NCBI GenBank assembly: GCA_002632265.1
Contig: NQOV01000005.1
Location: 84,234-148,233 of the forward strand
Direction: 5' to 3'
Length of the DNA: 64,000 bases
Source: Rhodospirillaceae bacterium MC!
GTDB lineage: Bacteria > Pseudomonadota > Alphaproteobacteria > MC1
Shown here: positions 9,912-21,695 of the stretch, piece after piece
Layout of the letters: every line of letters starts with the position of its first letter
How positions within the stretch are numbered: position 1 is the stretch's first letter
Program-made: the position numbers and the translations under genes
The notes under the pieces: generated by a model
The model's input: the letters and a program-made list of their open reading frames with translations, nothing else
Databases searched by the model: none
What the model was told of the DNA's origin: nothing

Positions 9912-10490
9912 ATGCCTTCTAATAAATCACTTGATGACATGACAGATTCTTTTGTTACTTTTGATGAAGACGATGTATTCGGCGATAGTGCTGAAAATGT
10001 TGCTCCTGGTAAAAAACACATACTAGAAGAATCTAAAAAAGATGTGGATTTATCTTTCATTACTATTGAAGACGCAGTTTCAAAAATGGTTAGCAAAGAA
10101 ATAACTGTTATTAGCGATTATGCCGATAAAAAAATCGATAAAAAACAAATGAGTGAGATTCGCTACAACTTACCTAAGGAATCAGGTCTAGAAGATGCTC
10201 TATTTAAGCAACGTGCAGCGGTTCAACGCTTTTCACTGATCTATTCATTCATTAAAGTTGTTGATTCATACGATAGCATAGATCAGATATTTGATATTAT
10301 CGTAAGTGTTTGTTTCCGTGATAAATCCGATGTGGAAGAACGTCCAGAACGTAAGGATATCATCAAAGGTCTTGCCCAAGCACTCCTTAACTATACAAAA
10401 AATGGTAAAACCGATAAACTAGATGACGAACTACAAATATGGTGGGATAAACTTCTAGCAGATCTACGATCATTAAATCGCAACATCTAA
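9912..10490 (+). CDS. Unknown 192-residue protein
   Basis: I do not recognise this protein. It starts at 9912 after AAGGAG with 8 bases spacing, which is a strong site. The first 50 residues are acidic and probably disordered (FDEDDVFGDSAENVAP). The remainder looks helical, with hydrophobic SLIYSFIKVVDSYDSIDQIF near residues 108-127. It ends in a Trp- and Asp-rich segment (ELQIWWDKLLADLRSLNRNI). There is no signal peptide or obvious catalytic motif. It stands alone, and a truncated copy of palindrome family A begins 7 bases after its stop. Confidence 0.7.
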   Translation: MPSNKSLDDMTDSFVTFDEDDVFGDSAENVAPGKKHILEESKKDVDLSFITIEDAVSKMVSKEITVISDYADKKIDKKQMSEIRYNLPKESGLEDALFKQRAAVQRFSLIYSFIKVVDSYDSIDQIFDIIVSVCFRDKSDVEERPERKDIIKGLAQALLNYTKNGKTDKLDDELQIWWDKLLADLRSLNRNI

Positions 10491-10496
10491 TCTTAA

Positions 10497-10545
10497 GGGG
10501 TGGGAATAAAGGGTAGAATAGATACTCATTCAACGTCCTTAAGCC
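10497..10545. repeat. Palindrome family A, left half only
   Basis: This stretch matches the left arm of the family A element at 39889: GGGGTGGGAA at 10497 and ACTCATTCAACG...CTTAAG at about 10523-10542. The right arm is missing or decayed. It starts 7 bases after the stop of the preceding gene. Confidence 0.5.
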
Positions 10546-10618
10546 ATGCTTATGTATGGGTGTTGTGTTGTATTATATTTCTTTATATATACTCATCTTA
10601 ATAGAAAGATAACAACCC

Positions 10619-12205
10619 ATGTCTAAATTAGAAGACAACATCAAGAAACGCAAAACCTTTGCCATTATCAGCCACCCTGACGCAGGTAAAACCACATTAA
10701 CAGAAAAATTGTTATTATTTGGTGGTGCTATTTCCATGGCTGGAGCGGTTAAATCTAAGGGCGAAAAGCGTCGCACTACATCCGATTGGATGAAAGTAGA
10801 ACAAGAACGTGGGATCTCTGTTGCCTCATCGGTTATGACGTTCATATATAACGGTATAAATTTCAATCTCTTAGATACTCCTGGGCATGAAGATTTCTCG
10901 GAAGATACTTACAGAGTACTAACCGCTGTAGATAGTTCTATCATGGTCATTGATAGTGCTAAGGGAATCGAGGCCCAAACAAAAAAGCTTTTTGAAGTTT
11001 GTCGCCTGCGTGATGTTCCAATCGCCACATTCATCAATAAACTTGATAGAAATGGGCGTGATCCTTTTGACTTACTCGATGAAATCGAACAAACCCTTGC
11101 TCTTGAAGTAACTCCTGCGAGCTGGCCCATTGGTATGGGTAAAGAGTTTCTTGGCTGTTATGATATTTTACATGATGAATTATTACTTCTACCTAAAGGT
11201 CAAAATAGTAATCTTGCCCAAGGTATAAAAGTCGACGGCTTAAACGATCCGCAACTTGATGAACTTCTCCCAGAACACGCCATAAAAAAGTTGCGTGAAG
11301 ATGTGGAAATGGTACGAGAACTTTGTCCTAAATTTGATCTTGAAGCCTATGAAGCAGGCTACCAAACTCCCATATTTTTCGGTTCGGCTGTGAATAATTT
11401 CGGCGTACGTGAAATGTTAAATGGTCTCGTTGAATTCGCTCCCACCCCCATATCACGAGAAGCAAAAGAACGCACTGTTGAAGCCATTGAAGAAAAACCC
11501 ACAGGATTCATTTTCAAAATTCAAGCCAATACCGATCCTAAGCACCGTGATCGCATAGCATTCATGCGTTTATGCTCGGGAAAATTCACAAAAGGACAAA
11601 AGCTATTACACATTCCTAGCAATAAAAGTATGAACATTCATAGTCCGATTATCTTCATGGCTCAAGAACGTGAAATTGTAGAAGAGGCATACAGTGGCGA
11701 TATTATCGGCATTCCCAACCACGGCAATTTAAAGATCGGCGATTCCTTAACCAGTGGCGAGATCTTAAACTTTAAGGGCATTCCTGATTTTGCTCCCGAA
11801 ATCATCCAAAAGGCACGCCCTAAAGATCCCTTAAAGGCTAAGCATTTAGGTAAAGCATTACAACAAATCGCCGAAGAAGGATCAGCTCGAGTATTTAAGC
11901 CACTCATGGGCAGTGATTGGATCGTTGGTGTTGTCGGCGTGTTACAATTCGAAGTATTAGCCGATCGCTTACGCACCGAATACAATGTGGACGCCATATT
12001 CGAACAAACATCCCTAAATACCACCCGCTGGCTTTTTGCCGAAAACAACCCCACCCTAAAAAACTTCATCGATACTAACCGCAGTGCCATAGCCTTCGAC
12101 ATCGACGAAACCCCCGTATTCCTAGCCCGCAACGCTTGGCACTTGGAAGACGCCGAACGAGACAACAAAGAAATAGAATTCGTAAAAGTGCGAGAACACC
12201 GCTAG
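10619..12205 (+). CDS. prfC: Peptide chain release factor 3
   Basis: This 528-residue translational GTPase removes RF1/RF2 from the ribosome after termination. The G domain shows SHPDAGKTTLTEKLLLFGG (G1), the RGISVASSVM switch, DTPGHEDFSEDT (G3) and NKLDR (G4). RF3-specific text includes TSDWMKVEQERGIS and the C-terminal GVVGVLQFEVLADRLRTEYNV. Length matches E. coli RF3 (529). The start ATG at 10619 lies after a weak binding site (AACAACCC), and no better in-frame start precedes the G1 motif. A possible promoter, TTGTGT-17-TATATA, lies at about 10562-10595. The gene seems monocistronic. Confidence 0.97.
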   Translation: MSKLEDNIKKRKTFAIISHPDAGKTTLTEKLLLFGGAISMAGAVKSKGEKRRTTSDWMKVEQERGISVASSVMTFIYNGINFNLLDTPGHEDFSEDTYRVLTAVDSSIMVIDSAKGIEAQTKKLFEVCRLRDVPIATFINKLDRNGRDPFDLLDEIEQTLALEVTPASWPIGMGKEFLGCYDILHDELLLLPKGQNSNLAQGIKVDGLNDPQLDELLPEHAIKKLREDVEMVRELCPKFDLEAYEAGYQTPIFFGSAVNNFGVREMLNGLVEFAPTPISREAKERTVEAIEEKPTGFIFKIQANTDPKHRDRIAFMRLCSGKFTKGQKLLHIPSNKSMNIHSPIIFMAQEREIVEEAYSGDIIGIPNHGNLKIGDSLTSGEILNFKGIPDFAPEIIQKARPKDPLKAKHLGKALQQIAEEGSARVFKPLMGSDWIVGVVGVLQFEVLADRLRTEYNVDAIFEQTSLNTTRWLFAENNPTLKNFIDTNRSAIAFDIDETPVFLARNAWHLEDAERDNKEIEFVKVREHR

Positions 12206-12233
12206 ATAAACTTCTTATCAAAGCAAGATATTA

Positions 12234-12262
12234 TTGACATTCACAATCTTTCATGCTAAGAT
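12234..12262 (+). promoter_or_regulatory. Sigma-70-type promoter for the sugar aminotransferase fusion
   Basis: TTGACA at 12234-12239, a 17-base spacer, and TAAGAT at 12257-12262. It lies 42 bases ahead of the GTG start and 29 bases after the prfC stop. Confidence 0.75.
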
Positions 12263-12303
12263 AAGAAATTATATATAAAACTAATTTTAAGGATCGTATC
12301 GTC

Positions 12304-13848
12304 GTGTCTATTCCGCATATTATCAAAACTCAATTCTTACAAAATAATTTAGATAGTCAAAAAGCGTCCAAGCGAACACAATTAAATATCATAGAAGTAT
12401 CTAAGCATACGAAATTTAATGTTAAGAGAAATTATCTCATATCGAATTTTGACAATGGAGAGATTCGTGGTCATCATGCTCATAAAGAGTTACATCAATT
12501 ATTAATGGCGGTATCAGGCTCATTTACCATAGAATTATCCAACGAGAACTTTAAGCAAGAATTCTTTTTAGATTCTCCCAATGACGCCCTATACATTCCC
12601 CCAGGATATTGGCGAAGATTATACGATTTTAGCGAAGACGCTGTCTGTTCCGTATTGTGTTCCCATGAGTTTTTTGAAAGTGATTATATCCGTGATCATG
12701 ATGAATTCGTTCTATGGCAAAAAAATAATGAGATCATTCAGAGTGTGCCGTATAATAAATTTAAATCCTATTATAAAGAGTTAAAATTCGAGCTAGATAC
12801 GGCCTATGAGAATGTAATGGATTCCGCAAATTACATTAATGGTAACTTTCTTAAAACCTTTGAAGAAGAATTCGCTAAAACTTGCGGAGTAAAACACTGT
12901 ATCGGCGTAGGCAATGGCTTGGACGCCATAACCCTTTCTATGCAGGCATGGGGATTTACCAATAAAACTGATGAAGTAATCTGTGCTACTAATAGTTTTG
13001 TCGCTACCGCTTTGGGGATCACTAAGGCGGGGGCTACTCCTGTATTAGTTGAGGCCGACGCACGCACATATAATATTGATCCTAAAGAAATCAAAAAGCA
13101 TATCACGAGTAAAACAAAAGCCATTGCCCTAACCCATTTATATGGCCAGCCTGCACAAATGGATGAAATTATAGCACTGGCAAAAGAGCATAATCTCAAA
13201 GTATTTGAAGATTCAGCACAAGCACATCTCGCAGAATATAAGGGCAAAAAGTGCGGAAACTTAGGCGACGCTAGTGGCTTTAGCTTTTATCCAACCAAAA
13301 ATCTCGGAGCGTTTGGCGACGCTGGAGCTATCACAACCAACGATGACGCCCTAGCAAAAAAAATCAGATTGCTAAGAAATTATGGTTCTGATGTTAAGTA
13401 TCATCATGAAGAGTTGGGAATGAATTCAAGATTGGATGAACTGCAAGCGGCCTTTCTAAGTGTTAAACTAAAACATCTAGATAAATGGACCGCCACTAAA
13501 GAAAAGCTAGCTCAAATTTATTTACGAGAATTAAAAGATCTTAAAACAATCGTACTTCCCTATGTACCTGATAATGTAAAACCCGTATGGCACGTGTTCG
13601 CCGTAAGGATCTTAAATGGCAAACGTGATGAATTTATTCAGCATTTACAAAAGCATAACATCGGATACAACATTCATTATCCTATCCCCATTCACATGCA
13701 GGATTGCTATAAGGATCTCGGATACACCGCCGAAAGTATGCCCATAGCTCAACAACAAGCTAAAGAACTTATTAGCTTACCACTGGATTACTTTCACAGT
13801 GAAGAAGAAATATTACACATTTCAAATATTATTAAAGAATTTAATTAA
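12304..13848 (+). CDS. Fused dTDP-4-keto-6-deoxyglucose 3,4-ketoisomerase and sugar aminotransferase
   Basis: One 514-residue frame joins two enzymes normally made as separate proteins. Residues about 15-140 are a cupin of the FdtA/QdtA/WxcM family, with the signature [13 protein letters not shown] near residues 53-65. Residues about 160-514 are a DegT/DnrJ/EryC1-type PLP aminotransferase like FdtB/QdtB. This half has the family segments [28 protein letters not shown] and [12 protein letters not shown], with the PLP lysine Lys332 in [15 protein letters not shown]. Together they would turn dTDP-4-keto-6-deoxyglucose into a 3-amino-3,6-dideoxyhexose (Fuc3N or Qui3N type) for a surface glycan. 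Which epimer is made cannot be told. The start is GTG at 12304 with AAGGA 12 bases upstream. No rml or acetyltransferase gene lies nearby. Confidence 0.88.
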   Translation: MSIPHIIKTQFLQNNLDSQKASKRTQLNIIEVSKHTKFNVKRNYLISNFDNGEIRGHHAHKELHQLLMAVSGSFTIELSNENFKQEFFLDSPNDALYIPPGYWRRLYDFSEDAVCSVLCSHEFFESDYIRDHDEFVLWQKNNEIIQSVPYNKFKSYYKELKFELDTAYENVMDSANYINGNFLKTFEEEFAKTCGVKHCIGVGNGLDAITLSMQAWGFTNKTDEVICATNSFVATALGITKAGATPVLVEADARTYNIDPKEIKKHITSKTKAIALTHLYGQPAQMDEIIALAKEHNLKVFEDSAQAHLAEYKGKKCGNLGDASGFSFYPTKNLGAFGDAGAITTNDDALAKKIRLLRNYGSDVKYHHEELGMNSRLDELQAAFLSVKLKHLDKWTATKEKLAQIYLRELKDLKTIVLPYVPDNVKPVWHVFAVRILNGKRDEFIQHLQKHNIGYNIHYPIPIHMQDCYKDLGYTAESMPIAQQQAKELISLPLDYFHSEEEILHISNIIKEFN

Positions 13849-13866
13849 GATTTTAATTAAGATTTT

Positions 13867-13920
13867 AAAATATCCTTACAACTATAATCATTATTATAAA
13901 TCAAGTTGTTGGATATTTTT
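13867..13920. terminator. Terminator hairpin after the aminotransferase fusion
   Basis: AAAATATCC..ACAACT at 13867-13883 pairs imperfectly with AGTTGTTGGATATTTTTT at 13904-13920, and a T-run follows. It begins 19 bases after the stop. Confidence 0.65.
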
Positions 13921-13940
13921 TACCTAACTTTTCTTTATTT

Positions 13941-13980
13941 GTAAGACATTTAACATAAATAAAATATCTTACGATTTTTT
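13941..13980. terminator. Second hairpin just upstream of the lrgA promoter
   Basis: GTAAGACATTT at 13941 pairs with AAAATATCTTAC ending 13972, with one or two mismatches, followed by GATTTTTTT. It ends 5 bases ahead of the -35 box at 13985, so it could be a back-up terminator or an operator for the lrgA promoter. Confidence 0.4.
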
Positions 13981-13984
13981 TCTA

Positions 13985-14013
13985 TTGACTTCATGATTAT
14001 TATACTCTATACT
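13985..14013 (+). promoter_or_regulatory. Sigma-70-type promoter for lrgA-lrgB
   Basis: TTGACT at 13985-13990, a 17-base spacer, and TATACT at 14008-14013. It is the clearest promoter in this gap and lies 65 bases ahead of the ATG of the LrgA-like gene. Confidence 0.8.
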
Positions 14014-14078
14014 ACAAAATATATAATTAATATGTAAGATAAATTAATCCTAATACAGAGAAAAAAGAGAAGAAAATA

Positions 14079-14492
14079 ATGAACGCTTTTGTAATTTTAT
14101 GTATATTTGCATTTATTGGAACATTTCTTTCAAAATGTTTTAATATCCCCATACCTGGCTCCGTTTTAGGTAGTATGATATTTTTTATCTACGCCTTAGC
14201 AACACGTGGCTTTAAAATAAGATTCATAGAACAAACAAACCTTTTATTAACATATATAGCCCTGCTAATTTTACCTTTATGTATTAAATTAGTAGATAGC
14301 TATCAACAATTTTTACATAATGCCGTTGGGATAATAGTATCACTTGTTATTTCAACCATATGCGGTAGTATGGTAACAGGTATTATCTTTAACATCTTCC
14401 TAAGAAGAGAAAATAGAAAACACTTGCACAGAGTTTTATATCAAACAATACGAAAAAAGAAACGTAAAGTAATCAAACCTAAATCCTTATAA
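14079..14492 (+). CDS. LrgA/CidA-family membrane protein
   Basis: This 137-residue protein has four hydrophobic segments (about residues 2-20, 27-45, 52-75, 85-110) and the family motif NIPIPGSVLGSMIFF near residues 22-37. LrgA/CidA proteins are small holin-like membrane proteins acting with LrgB/CidB partners. In plants and several bacteria the pair exports glycolate or pyruvate; in Staphylococcus it modulates autolysis. The C-terminal tail is very basic (RKKKRKVIKPKSL), which would place it in the cytoplasm. The LrgB gene follows 62 bases downstream and both probably share the promoter at 13985. The actual substrate is unknown. Confidence 0.85.
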   Translation: MNAFVILCIFAFIGTFLSKCFNIPIPGSVLGSMIFFIYALATRGFKIRFIEQTNLLLTYIALLILPLCIKLVDSYQQFLHNAVGIIVSLVISTICGSMVTGIIFNIFLRRENRKHLHRVLYQTIRKKKRKVIKPKSL

Positions 14493-14554
14493 ATTATAGC
14501 TTATAGCTTATCACTTGCAACTTACAATCAACTTAAAAGAAAGGCAATCCCCCC

Positions 14555-15271
14555 ATGCTAGATAGAATTTTCACTTCATTCGCTACCTTTGATCATACTT
14601 CATTATTTTATATATTCCTAACAATTATAACGTATCTAGTAGCTCAATACTTATATTCAAAAACTCACAACTTTCCCCTATTTCACCCGATTGTTGGCAG
14701 TGGGGCAATGATCATTGTCTATCTAAAATTAACCCATACCGATGTTGCAGAATATACCTCTGGTGCTCATTTTATCTCTGATTTATTAGCTCCTGCGATT
14801 GTTGGCTTGGCTGTGCCTGTATATGGTCAATTACGTGTTATTCGTGGGCGTTTAATTCCCATTGTGGTTTCCATATTAGCGGGATCTGTTACTACTATTG
14901 TAGTTGGATTTGGGATCGGATACCTATTCGGCTTTGGTCCAGAACTCTTAAAACCAATGCTCGTAAAAGCCGCAACCACCCCTATAGCTATTGCGGCTGG
15001 CGATATGTATGATGCGTCAGCAATTGCGATTATTGTATATACTTTAGTATGTGGTATGTCAAGTATTTTCACAATATACCTGTTCCGCTTTTTCAGAATC
15101 AGAGATCATCGCTCTATGGGTCTAGCCCTTGGCACATGCTCCCATGCTTTCGGTACAGCCAATGCCTTTAGCATATCGCCCCAAGCTGGTGCATTCTCAA
15201 GCCTAGCACTCGCTACCAACGGTATAATGATCGCCATTGTCGTACCCCTAATAGCCAGCTTTATATTTTAA
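14555..15271 (+). CDS. lrgB: LrgB/CidB-family membrane protein
   Basis: This 238-residue integral membrane protein shows several long hydrophobic stretches. LrgB family signatures are FHPIVGSGAMII, GLAVPVYGQLRVIRGRLIPI, KAATTPIAIAAG and the C-terminal LGTCSHAFGTANAFSISPQAGAFSSLA, written here in two overlapping parts of one motif region. It is the larger partner of the LrgA/CidA pair and is thought to form the transport or pore unit with it. Length (about 230) is normal. The start ATG at 14555 follows AAAGG by 10 bases. A hairpin lies just after the stop. No LytSR-type regulator is nearby. Confidence 0.92.
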   Translation: MLDRIFTSFATFDHTSLFYIFLTIITYLVAQYLYSKTHNFPLFHPIVGSGAMIIVYLKLTHTDVAEYTSGAHFISDLLAPAIVGLAVPVYGQLRVIRGRLIPIVVSILAGSVTTIVVGFGIGYLFGFGPELLKPMLVKAATTPIAIAAGDMYDASAIAIIVYTLVCGMSSIFTIYLFRFFRIRDHRSMGLALGTCSHAFGTANAFSISPQAGAFSSLALATNGIMIAIVVPLIASFIF

Positions 15272-15284
15272 AATAACCTATTGT

Positions 15285-15340
15285 TATTCCATACCCTATC
15301 CTATTCTAATAGTATAGGGTATATGTATAGTATGGAATAG
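15285..15340. terminator. Imperfect hairpin after lrgB
   Basis: ATTCCATAC near 15286 pairs with GTATGGAAT ending near 15338. An inner stem, CCCTATCCTATT / AATAGTATAGGG, lies between. It sits 14 bases after the lrgB stop. A T-run is lacking on the plus strand. Confidence 0.45.
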
Positions 15341-15376
15341 AAGATAAAAAATACTTGTGTTATACCCCACTGGTTA

Positions 15377-15415
15377 CTACAGTTACAGGCCTAAATATTA
15401 GGCCTGTAACTGTAG
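15377..15415. repeat. Perfect palindrome, family C core (AGGCCTAA...TTAGGCCT)
   Basis: The arms at 15377-15394 and 15398-15415 are 18 bases each and perfectly complementary, with loop ATA. The inner AGGCCTAA/TTAGGCCT core recurs as a near copy at 29546-29588 and at the ends of three larger elements at 53.5-54.7 kb. It lies between lrgB and ftsQ. A purine-rich low-complexity stretch (AAAGCAGAAAGTAAAA type) occupies 15440-15510 and no gene is present. Confidence 0.85.
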
Positions 15416-15654
15416 ACTAAAGTGGAGAATTAAAGCAACAAACTATAAATCAAAAGCAGAAAGTAAAAACAGAAAGTAAAAGCGAAAACTAAAAAGCAAA
15501 AGAGTATAAAACATAGAGATATTGCAGATCATATAAGTTTGTAGTTAGTATATATAAAAAATTTCTCGATGTTTACCATATAATAACTATTTTATTCTAT
15601 AATATTCTTAATTATTTACTTTTTGCAGTAAAGAATTTTAAGGAATGTAGCTAA

Positions 15655-16521
15655 ATGTTAAGCAAAAACAAGACATTAGAAATATTTAAGAAAATATTTT
15701 ATAAAATTAAAAAACCCAACCGAACTACACTATATAACAATAGTGTAAAAGAAGTTAATAACCTTAAAAATAAAAATACTCATGTAAATAAAAGAAATCA
15801 CCTTGTTATTTATTTTATTTCCATTGCCATAACCATACTGATAATTTTTTCCACTGGAGTCAATTCGGTATTGTGGCAGGATGTGAAAGATATCGCCTTA
15901 ACCTTAACATCTCCCCTATTTAAAGTGAAAGATGTTCAAGTATTAGGACGAAAAGAGACAACCACATCGGAAATACTAACCGCCCTAGGTACAAGATGGG
16001 ATACGCCATTTTTTAATGTATCTTTAAAACAAGCAAAGGCACGTTTAGAGCAATTACCATGGGTTAAATCTGTAAACATCGCCCGCAAACTTCCTGATAC
16101 TATTATAGTAAACATCAAAGAAAAAATCCCAAGAGCCATTTGGCAACACGAAGGCAACTTCGATCTTGTGGATAGAGACGGCGATTTAATTATCGATCTT
16201 AAAGGGGATGTAAAAAAATATGGGGATCTACCATTGATAGTCGGCGAGGGAGCTCCAGAGCATATTGTATCTTTGTTAGATATCTTAAAAACCAACGCCA
16301 ACATAAGTAAGCACATTTACGCCGCCGTTATGGTTCAAAGTCGCCGTTGGAACATTCTCACAAAAGAAGATACCGAAATTAAATTGCCAGAACTAAATAT
16401 TATCGACGCCTACCACACCCTGGGAAATCTAGATAGAAAATATAATTTATTAAACAAGCATGTATCCATAATAGATTTAAGATTTAACGATAGAATTCTA
16501 GTTCGTTTAAACAAAAAATAA
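15655..16521 (+). CDS. ftsQ: Cell division protein FtsQ
   Basis: This 288-residue bitopic inner-membrane protein has a basic cytoplasmic N-terminus of about 50 residues and one membrane segment (LVIYFISIAITILIIFST, about 51-68). A POTRA domain of the FtsQ type follows, with FKVKDVQVLGRKETTTSEIL, then PWVKSVNIARKLPDTIIVNI. An FtsQ beta domain completes it (ARIWQHEG-like text, reading RAIWQHEGNFDLVDRDGDLI). FtsQ links early and late divisome proteins in the periplasm. The start at 15655 follows AAGGA by 9 bases. ftsA follows after 71 bases of AAC/AAG-rich repeats. The usual upstream ddl and mur genes of the dcw cluster are absent. Confidence 0.93.
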   Translation: MLSKNKTLEIFKKIFYKIKKPNRTTLYNNSVKEVNNLKNKNTHVNKRNHLVIYFISIAITILIIFSTGVNSVLWQDVKDIALTLTSPLFKVKDVQVLGRKETTTSEILTALGTRWDTPFFNVSLKQAKARLEQLPWVKSVNIARKLPDTIIVNIKEKIPRAIWQHEGNFDLVDRDGDLIIDLKGDVKKYGDLPLIVGEGAPEHIVSLLDILKTNANISKHIYAAVMVQSRRWNILTKEDTEIKLPELNIIDAYHTLGNLDRKYNLLNKHVSIIDLRFNDRILVRLNKK

Positions 16522-16592
16522 CAAGTAGCAAGTAACAAGCAACAAGTAACAAGCAATAAACTACAAACTATAAGCAATAAGGAATTAAGCAT
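16522..16592. repeat. Low-complexity CAAGTAACAAG tandem repeats
   Basis: The whole ftsQ-ftsA spacer is made of degenerate units of about 7-14 bases such as AACAAGTAGC and AACAAGCAAC. It includes the ftsA ribosome binding site (AAGGAA) at its right end. Similar TAGCTTGTAGCTT text appears near 14500 and 53405. Confidence 0.7.
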
Positions 16593-17927
16593 ATGTTTAA
16601 CAGTTCAAAACCACGTGGAGACGATGATTACATCGCTGTGATAGATTTAGGTAGCGAAAAAGTTGTCTGTGCCATTGTCCCTTTAATGAATGACTATAAC
16701 GCCATGCCAGAAATTTCAGGGCTTGGAATTGTCGACTCCCAAGGAATTGAAACAGGATACATATCCGATATGGTACTTGCCGAAGAGGCCATACGAGAGG
16801 CCATTGGCTTAGCCGAAAGAAATGCCAATCAGAAAATTAATTCTATCGTTTGTGCCATATCAGGATCGATAATTAAAAGTAAATATATGACCTTTGCCAT
16901 TGAGCTAGGGGGAATGAATATCACAATCGCCGATATTAAAAATATCTATACAAAAGCATGGAGCGAAATAGAAAAAGAACTGGATAGCGAATGTTTACAC
17001 GCCATTCCCACATCCTACAAGGTAGATGAAAATAACAACATTAAATCGCCCCTTAACATGTTCGGCGATACTTTAACTGTAGATCTTAATATGGTATCAG
17101 TGCAAAACAACACCATAAAAAATATTGAAAAGATTTTACTACAATCATATTTACACATCGAACATTATATAGTAGCCTCGTGGGCTTCAGGATACGGCGT
17201 CCTTTCTGCCAGCGAATTACAATTGGGATCTTTAGTTATCGACATGGGAGCAAAAACCACCACCGCAAGCGTATTTGAAAATGGAAGTTTAGTCTTTACA
17301 ACTTCCGTACCCTTTGGCGGATACAACGTAACAAAAGATCTTGCACAAATTCTCACTCTAAATTTAGATGATAATCTAAGCAGTAATCAATATGGCGATC
17401 GTTACAACACCATACAAACCGCCAGTAAATCCTTAAAAATAAGCTTGGATGAAGCCGAGATGATAAAATGTAACTACGGTAGAGCCGTAGCCGAGGCCGC
17501 CGATGATTATACTCATGTACCCATTGATAACATCGGCGGAGAAAATGTTTCAACTACCATTTTAAAATCCATGATAACAGGAGTTATTCGCCCACGTATT
17601 GAAGAGATCTTCGAACATTTAAAAATCGAACTTAAAAAATCAGGATACGACCGTCCCCACACATTGGGAATTGTTCTCACAGGCGGAGCGAGTCGTCTTG
17701 GCAAGGTGGAAATGCTCGCAGAACAAGTATTTAAAAACAAAGTTCGCCTAGGTGCACCCATTCAAATTACCATGCCTAGCGAACATGAAAACCAACCCGA
17801 ATTGTCGGTCATATCAGGATTAGCTAAAATGATAGTCAATAACGAAAATTTAAGAGAAAAGCCAAAATCCATTTCTACAAAGGGTTTTATAAATAAGTCT
17901 TTGAATTGGATCAAAGAAAATTTATAA
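16593..17927 (+). CDS. ftsA: Cell division protein FtsA
   Basis: This 444-residue actin-like ATPase tethers FtsZ to the membrane. Motifs are YIAVIDLGSEKVVCAIV (phosphate 1, residues about 11-27), LVIDMGAKTTTASVFENG (phosphate 2), and IVLTGGASRLGKVEMLAEQV (adenosine). The C-terminus ends in a short amphipathic helix (KGFINKSLNWIKENL) suited to membrane binding. Length is slightly above E. coli FtsA (420). The start ATG at 16593 follows AAGGAA by 7 bases. It lies in ftsQ-ftsA-ftsZ order with 222 bases before ftsZ, so ftsZ may have its own promoter. Confidence 0.96.
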   Translation: MFNSSKPRGDDDYIAVIDLGSEKVVCAIVPLMNDYNAMPEISGLGIVDSQGIETGYISDMVLAEEAIREAIGLAERNANQKINSIVCAISGSIIKSKYMTFAIELGGMNITIADIKNIYTKAWSEIEKELDSECLHAIPTSYKVDENNNIKSPLNMFGDTLTVDLNMVSVQNNTIKNIEKILLQSYLHIEHYIVASWASGYGVLSASELQLGSLVIDMGAKTTTASVFENGSLVFTTSVPFGGYNVTKDLAQILTLNLDDNLSSNQYGDRYNTIQTASKSLKISLDEAEMIKCNYGRAVAEAADDYTHVPIDNIGGENVSTTILKSMITGVIRPRIEEIFEHLKIELKKSGYDRPHTLGIVLTGGASRLGKVEMLAEQVFKNKVRLGAPIQITMPSEHENQPELSVISGLAKMIVNNENLREKPKSISTKGFINKSLNWIKENL

Positions 17928-18149
17928 TAAATACCATTTCGGAATCTAAATGTAAAGACATTGTACTAATTAAATAAAATTCTAACTGGTCGCAAAAAAT
18001 ATTCGTAAAAATAATTTGCTATTTTCCATAACTCAAAAAAAAATCTATAAAAATATAAATAGTTTTATATATTTAAGGATTCTTAATAAATTTATGGTTT
18101 ACTTATAAGACTAAATGTAGTAGTTTTAAAATTCGGAGGAATAAGAATT

Positions 18150-20555
<2,406 letters not shown>

Positions 20556-20595
20556 ATATGTGTTACAATATCTTAGCAAGATTAAAATAACAGGA

Positions 20596-20642
20596 ATAGA
20601 CATGAAATATAACTAAATATTTCATGTCTATTTTATTTTTTG
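20596..20642 (+). terminator. Intrinsic terminator of ftsZ
   Basis: A perfect 16-base stem (20596-20611 with 20618-20633), loop AACTAA, is followed by TTATTTTTT. It begins 41 bases after the ftsZ stop. Confidence 0.85.
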
Positions 20643-20708
20643 CTGATTTTTAATTACTAGACTAAAAACTAAACAAATGGAAAAAAGCTTAGATTTTATA
20701 TTTTTTCC

Positions 20709-20737
20709 TTGAATTTTTAATAAATTATGTATATAAT
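20709..20737 (+). promoter_or_regulatory. Sigma-70-type promoter for the Usp gene
   Basis: TTGAAT at 20709-20714, a 17-base spacer, and a perfect TATAAT at 20732-20737. It lies 52 bases ahead of the ATG at 20790. Confidence 0.8.
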
Positions 20738-20789
20738 ATAAGTATGTAACAAATATATAACAATTTAATTCAATAAGGATATATATATC

Positions 20790-21653
20790 ATGTCAAAAAA
20801 ATCAATTCTTACCATAGTAAATGGTAATACCGCCACTCAAGGGGCGATTCGTTTAAGTTTTTCCATATCAAAATCTCTAAAAGCACACAATAAAATCCTT
20901 TTCACAACAAATACACCACAACACACGTTACCAATTATTGGCGAAAACATCAGCCGTCCTGTAATGGATGATATCATAGACACAATTAAAGAAAAAACAT
21001 CAGAAGCAACCGAAGCTACATTAAATGCCATTGATATTACATCAAAGGAATTCAACATTAATAAACAACAGGATGTTCCCATTCAAGAATTCCCTTCATA
21101 TTCTTATCATAAGCATTTGGGTAATTTAACGGAAATCGTTGCTAATCATGGACGCATGACAGATTTCATCGTTGTTGGTCGTACTAATCTTAACGATGAT
21201 GATAGCGATGCGAGTGAATTAATTGAAACTGCTATTTTCCAAACTGGTCATAGTGTTGTACTCGCTCCTAGTGATTACTCTGGCGAATATGAACCGAAAA
21301 AAATTGCATTCCTATGGCGTGGATCTCTAGAGGGAGCAAGAGCTTTAACAGGAGCTTTACCATTTATCGAGCAAGCTGATTCCGTATGCTTAATTGGGAA
21401 TAAAAGAGAAATGCCCATTGATGAAATGAAACATTATTTCAGTTGTCATAGAATAGAAGTACAAGTTCAAGATCTTGATCTTGATAATACAAAAAATGTA
21501 GGCGAAGAAATTGCTCGCATTTGTGATGATAACGATATGGACATGCTAGTAATGGGTGCTTACGTTAAAGGACGTTTAAGAAATTGGATCTTTGGTGGTT
21601 TAACATCAAATGTTATCGAAGAAATTAAAATTCCAATTTTAATGCGTATCTAG
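20790..21653 (+). CDS. Universal stress protein, tandem-domain
   Basis: This 287-residue cytoplasmic protein spans two Usp-like domains. The second half is clearer: KKIAFLWRGSLEGARALTGA (about 171-190), then DMDMLVMGAYVKGRLRNWIFGGLTSNVIE and the terminal IPILMRI. The Gly-rich GAYVKGR...FGGLTSNV stretch matches the Usp G-2xG-9xG nucleotide-binding region in outline. The first half is diverged, and its nucleotide-binding loop cannot be confirmed. Usp proteins support survival under stress, but no specific role is shown here. A good promoter precedes it. A pentanucleotide microsatellite follows it, and no terminator was seen. Confidence 0.85.
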   Translation: MSKKSILTIVNGNTATQGAIRLSFSISKSLKAHNKILFTTNTPQHTLPIIGENISRPVMDDIIDTIKEKTSEATEATLNAIDITSKEFNINKQQDVPIQEFPSYSYHKHLGNLTEIVANHGRMTDFIVVGRTNLNDDDSDASELIETAIFQTGHSVVLAPSDYSGEYEPKKIAFLWRGSLEGARALTGALPFIEQADSVCLIGNKREMPIDEMKHYFSCHRIEVQVQDLDLDNTKNVGEEIARICDDNDMDMLVMGAYVKGRLRNWIFGGLTSNVIEEIKIPILMRI

Positions 21654-21695
21654 ATTTTTTCCTTAAAACAAGATATTATAAATAAAATCTCAAAC

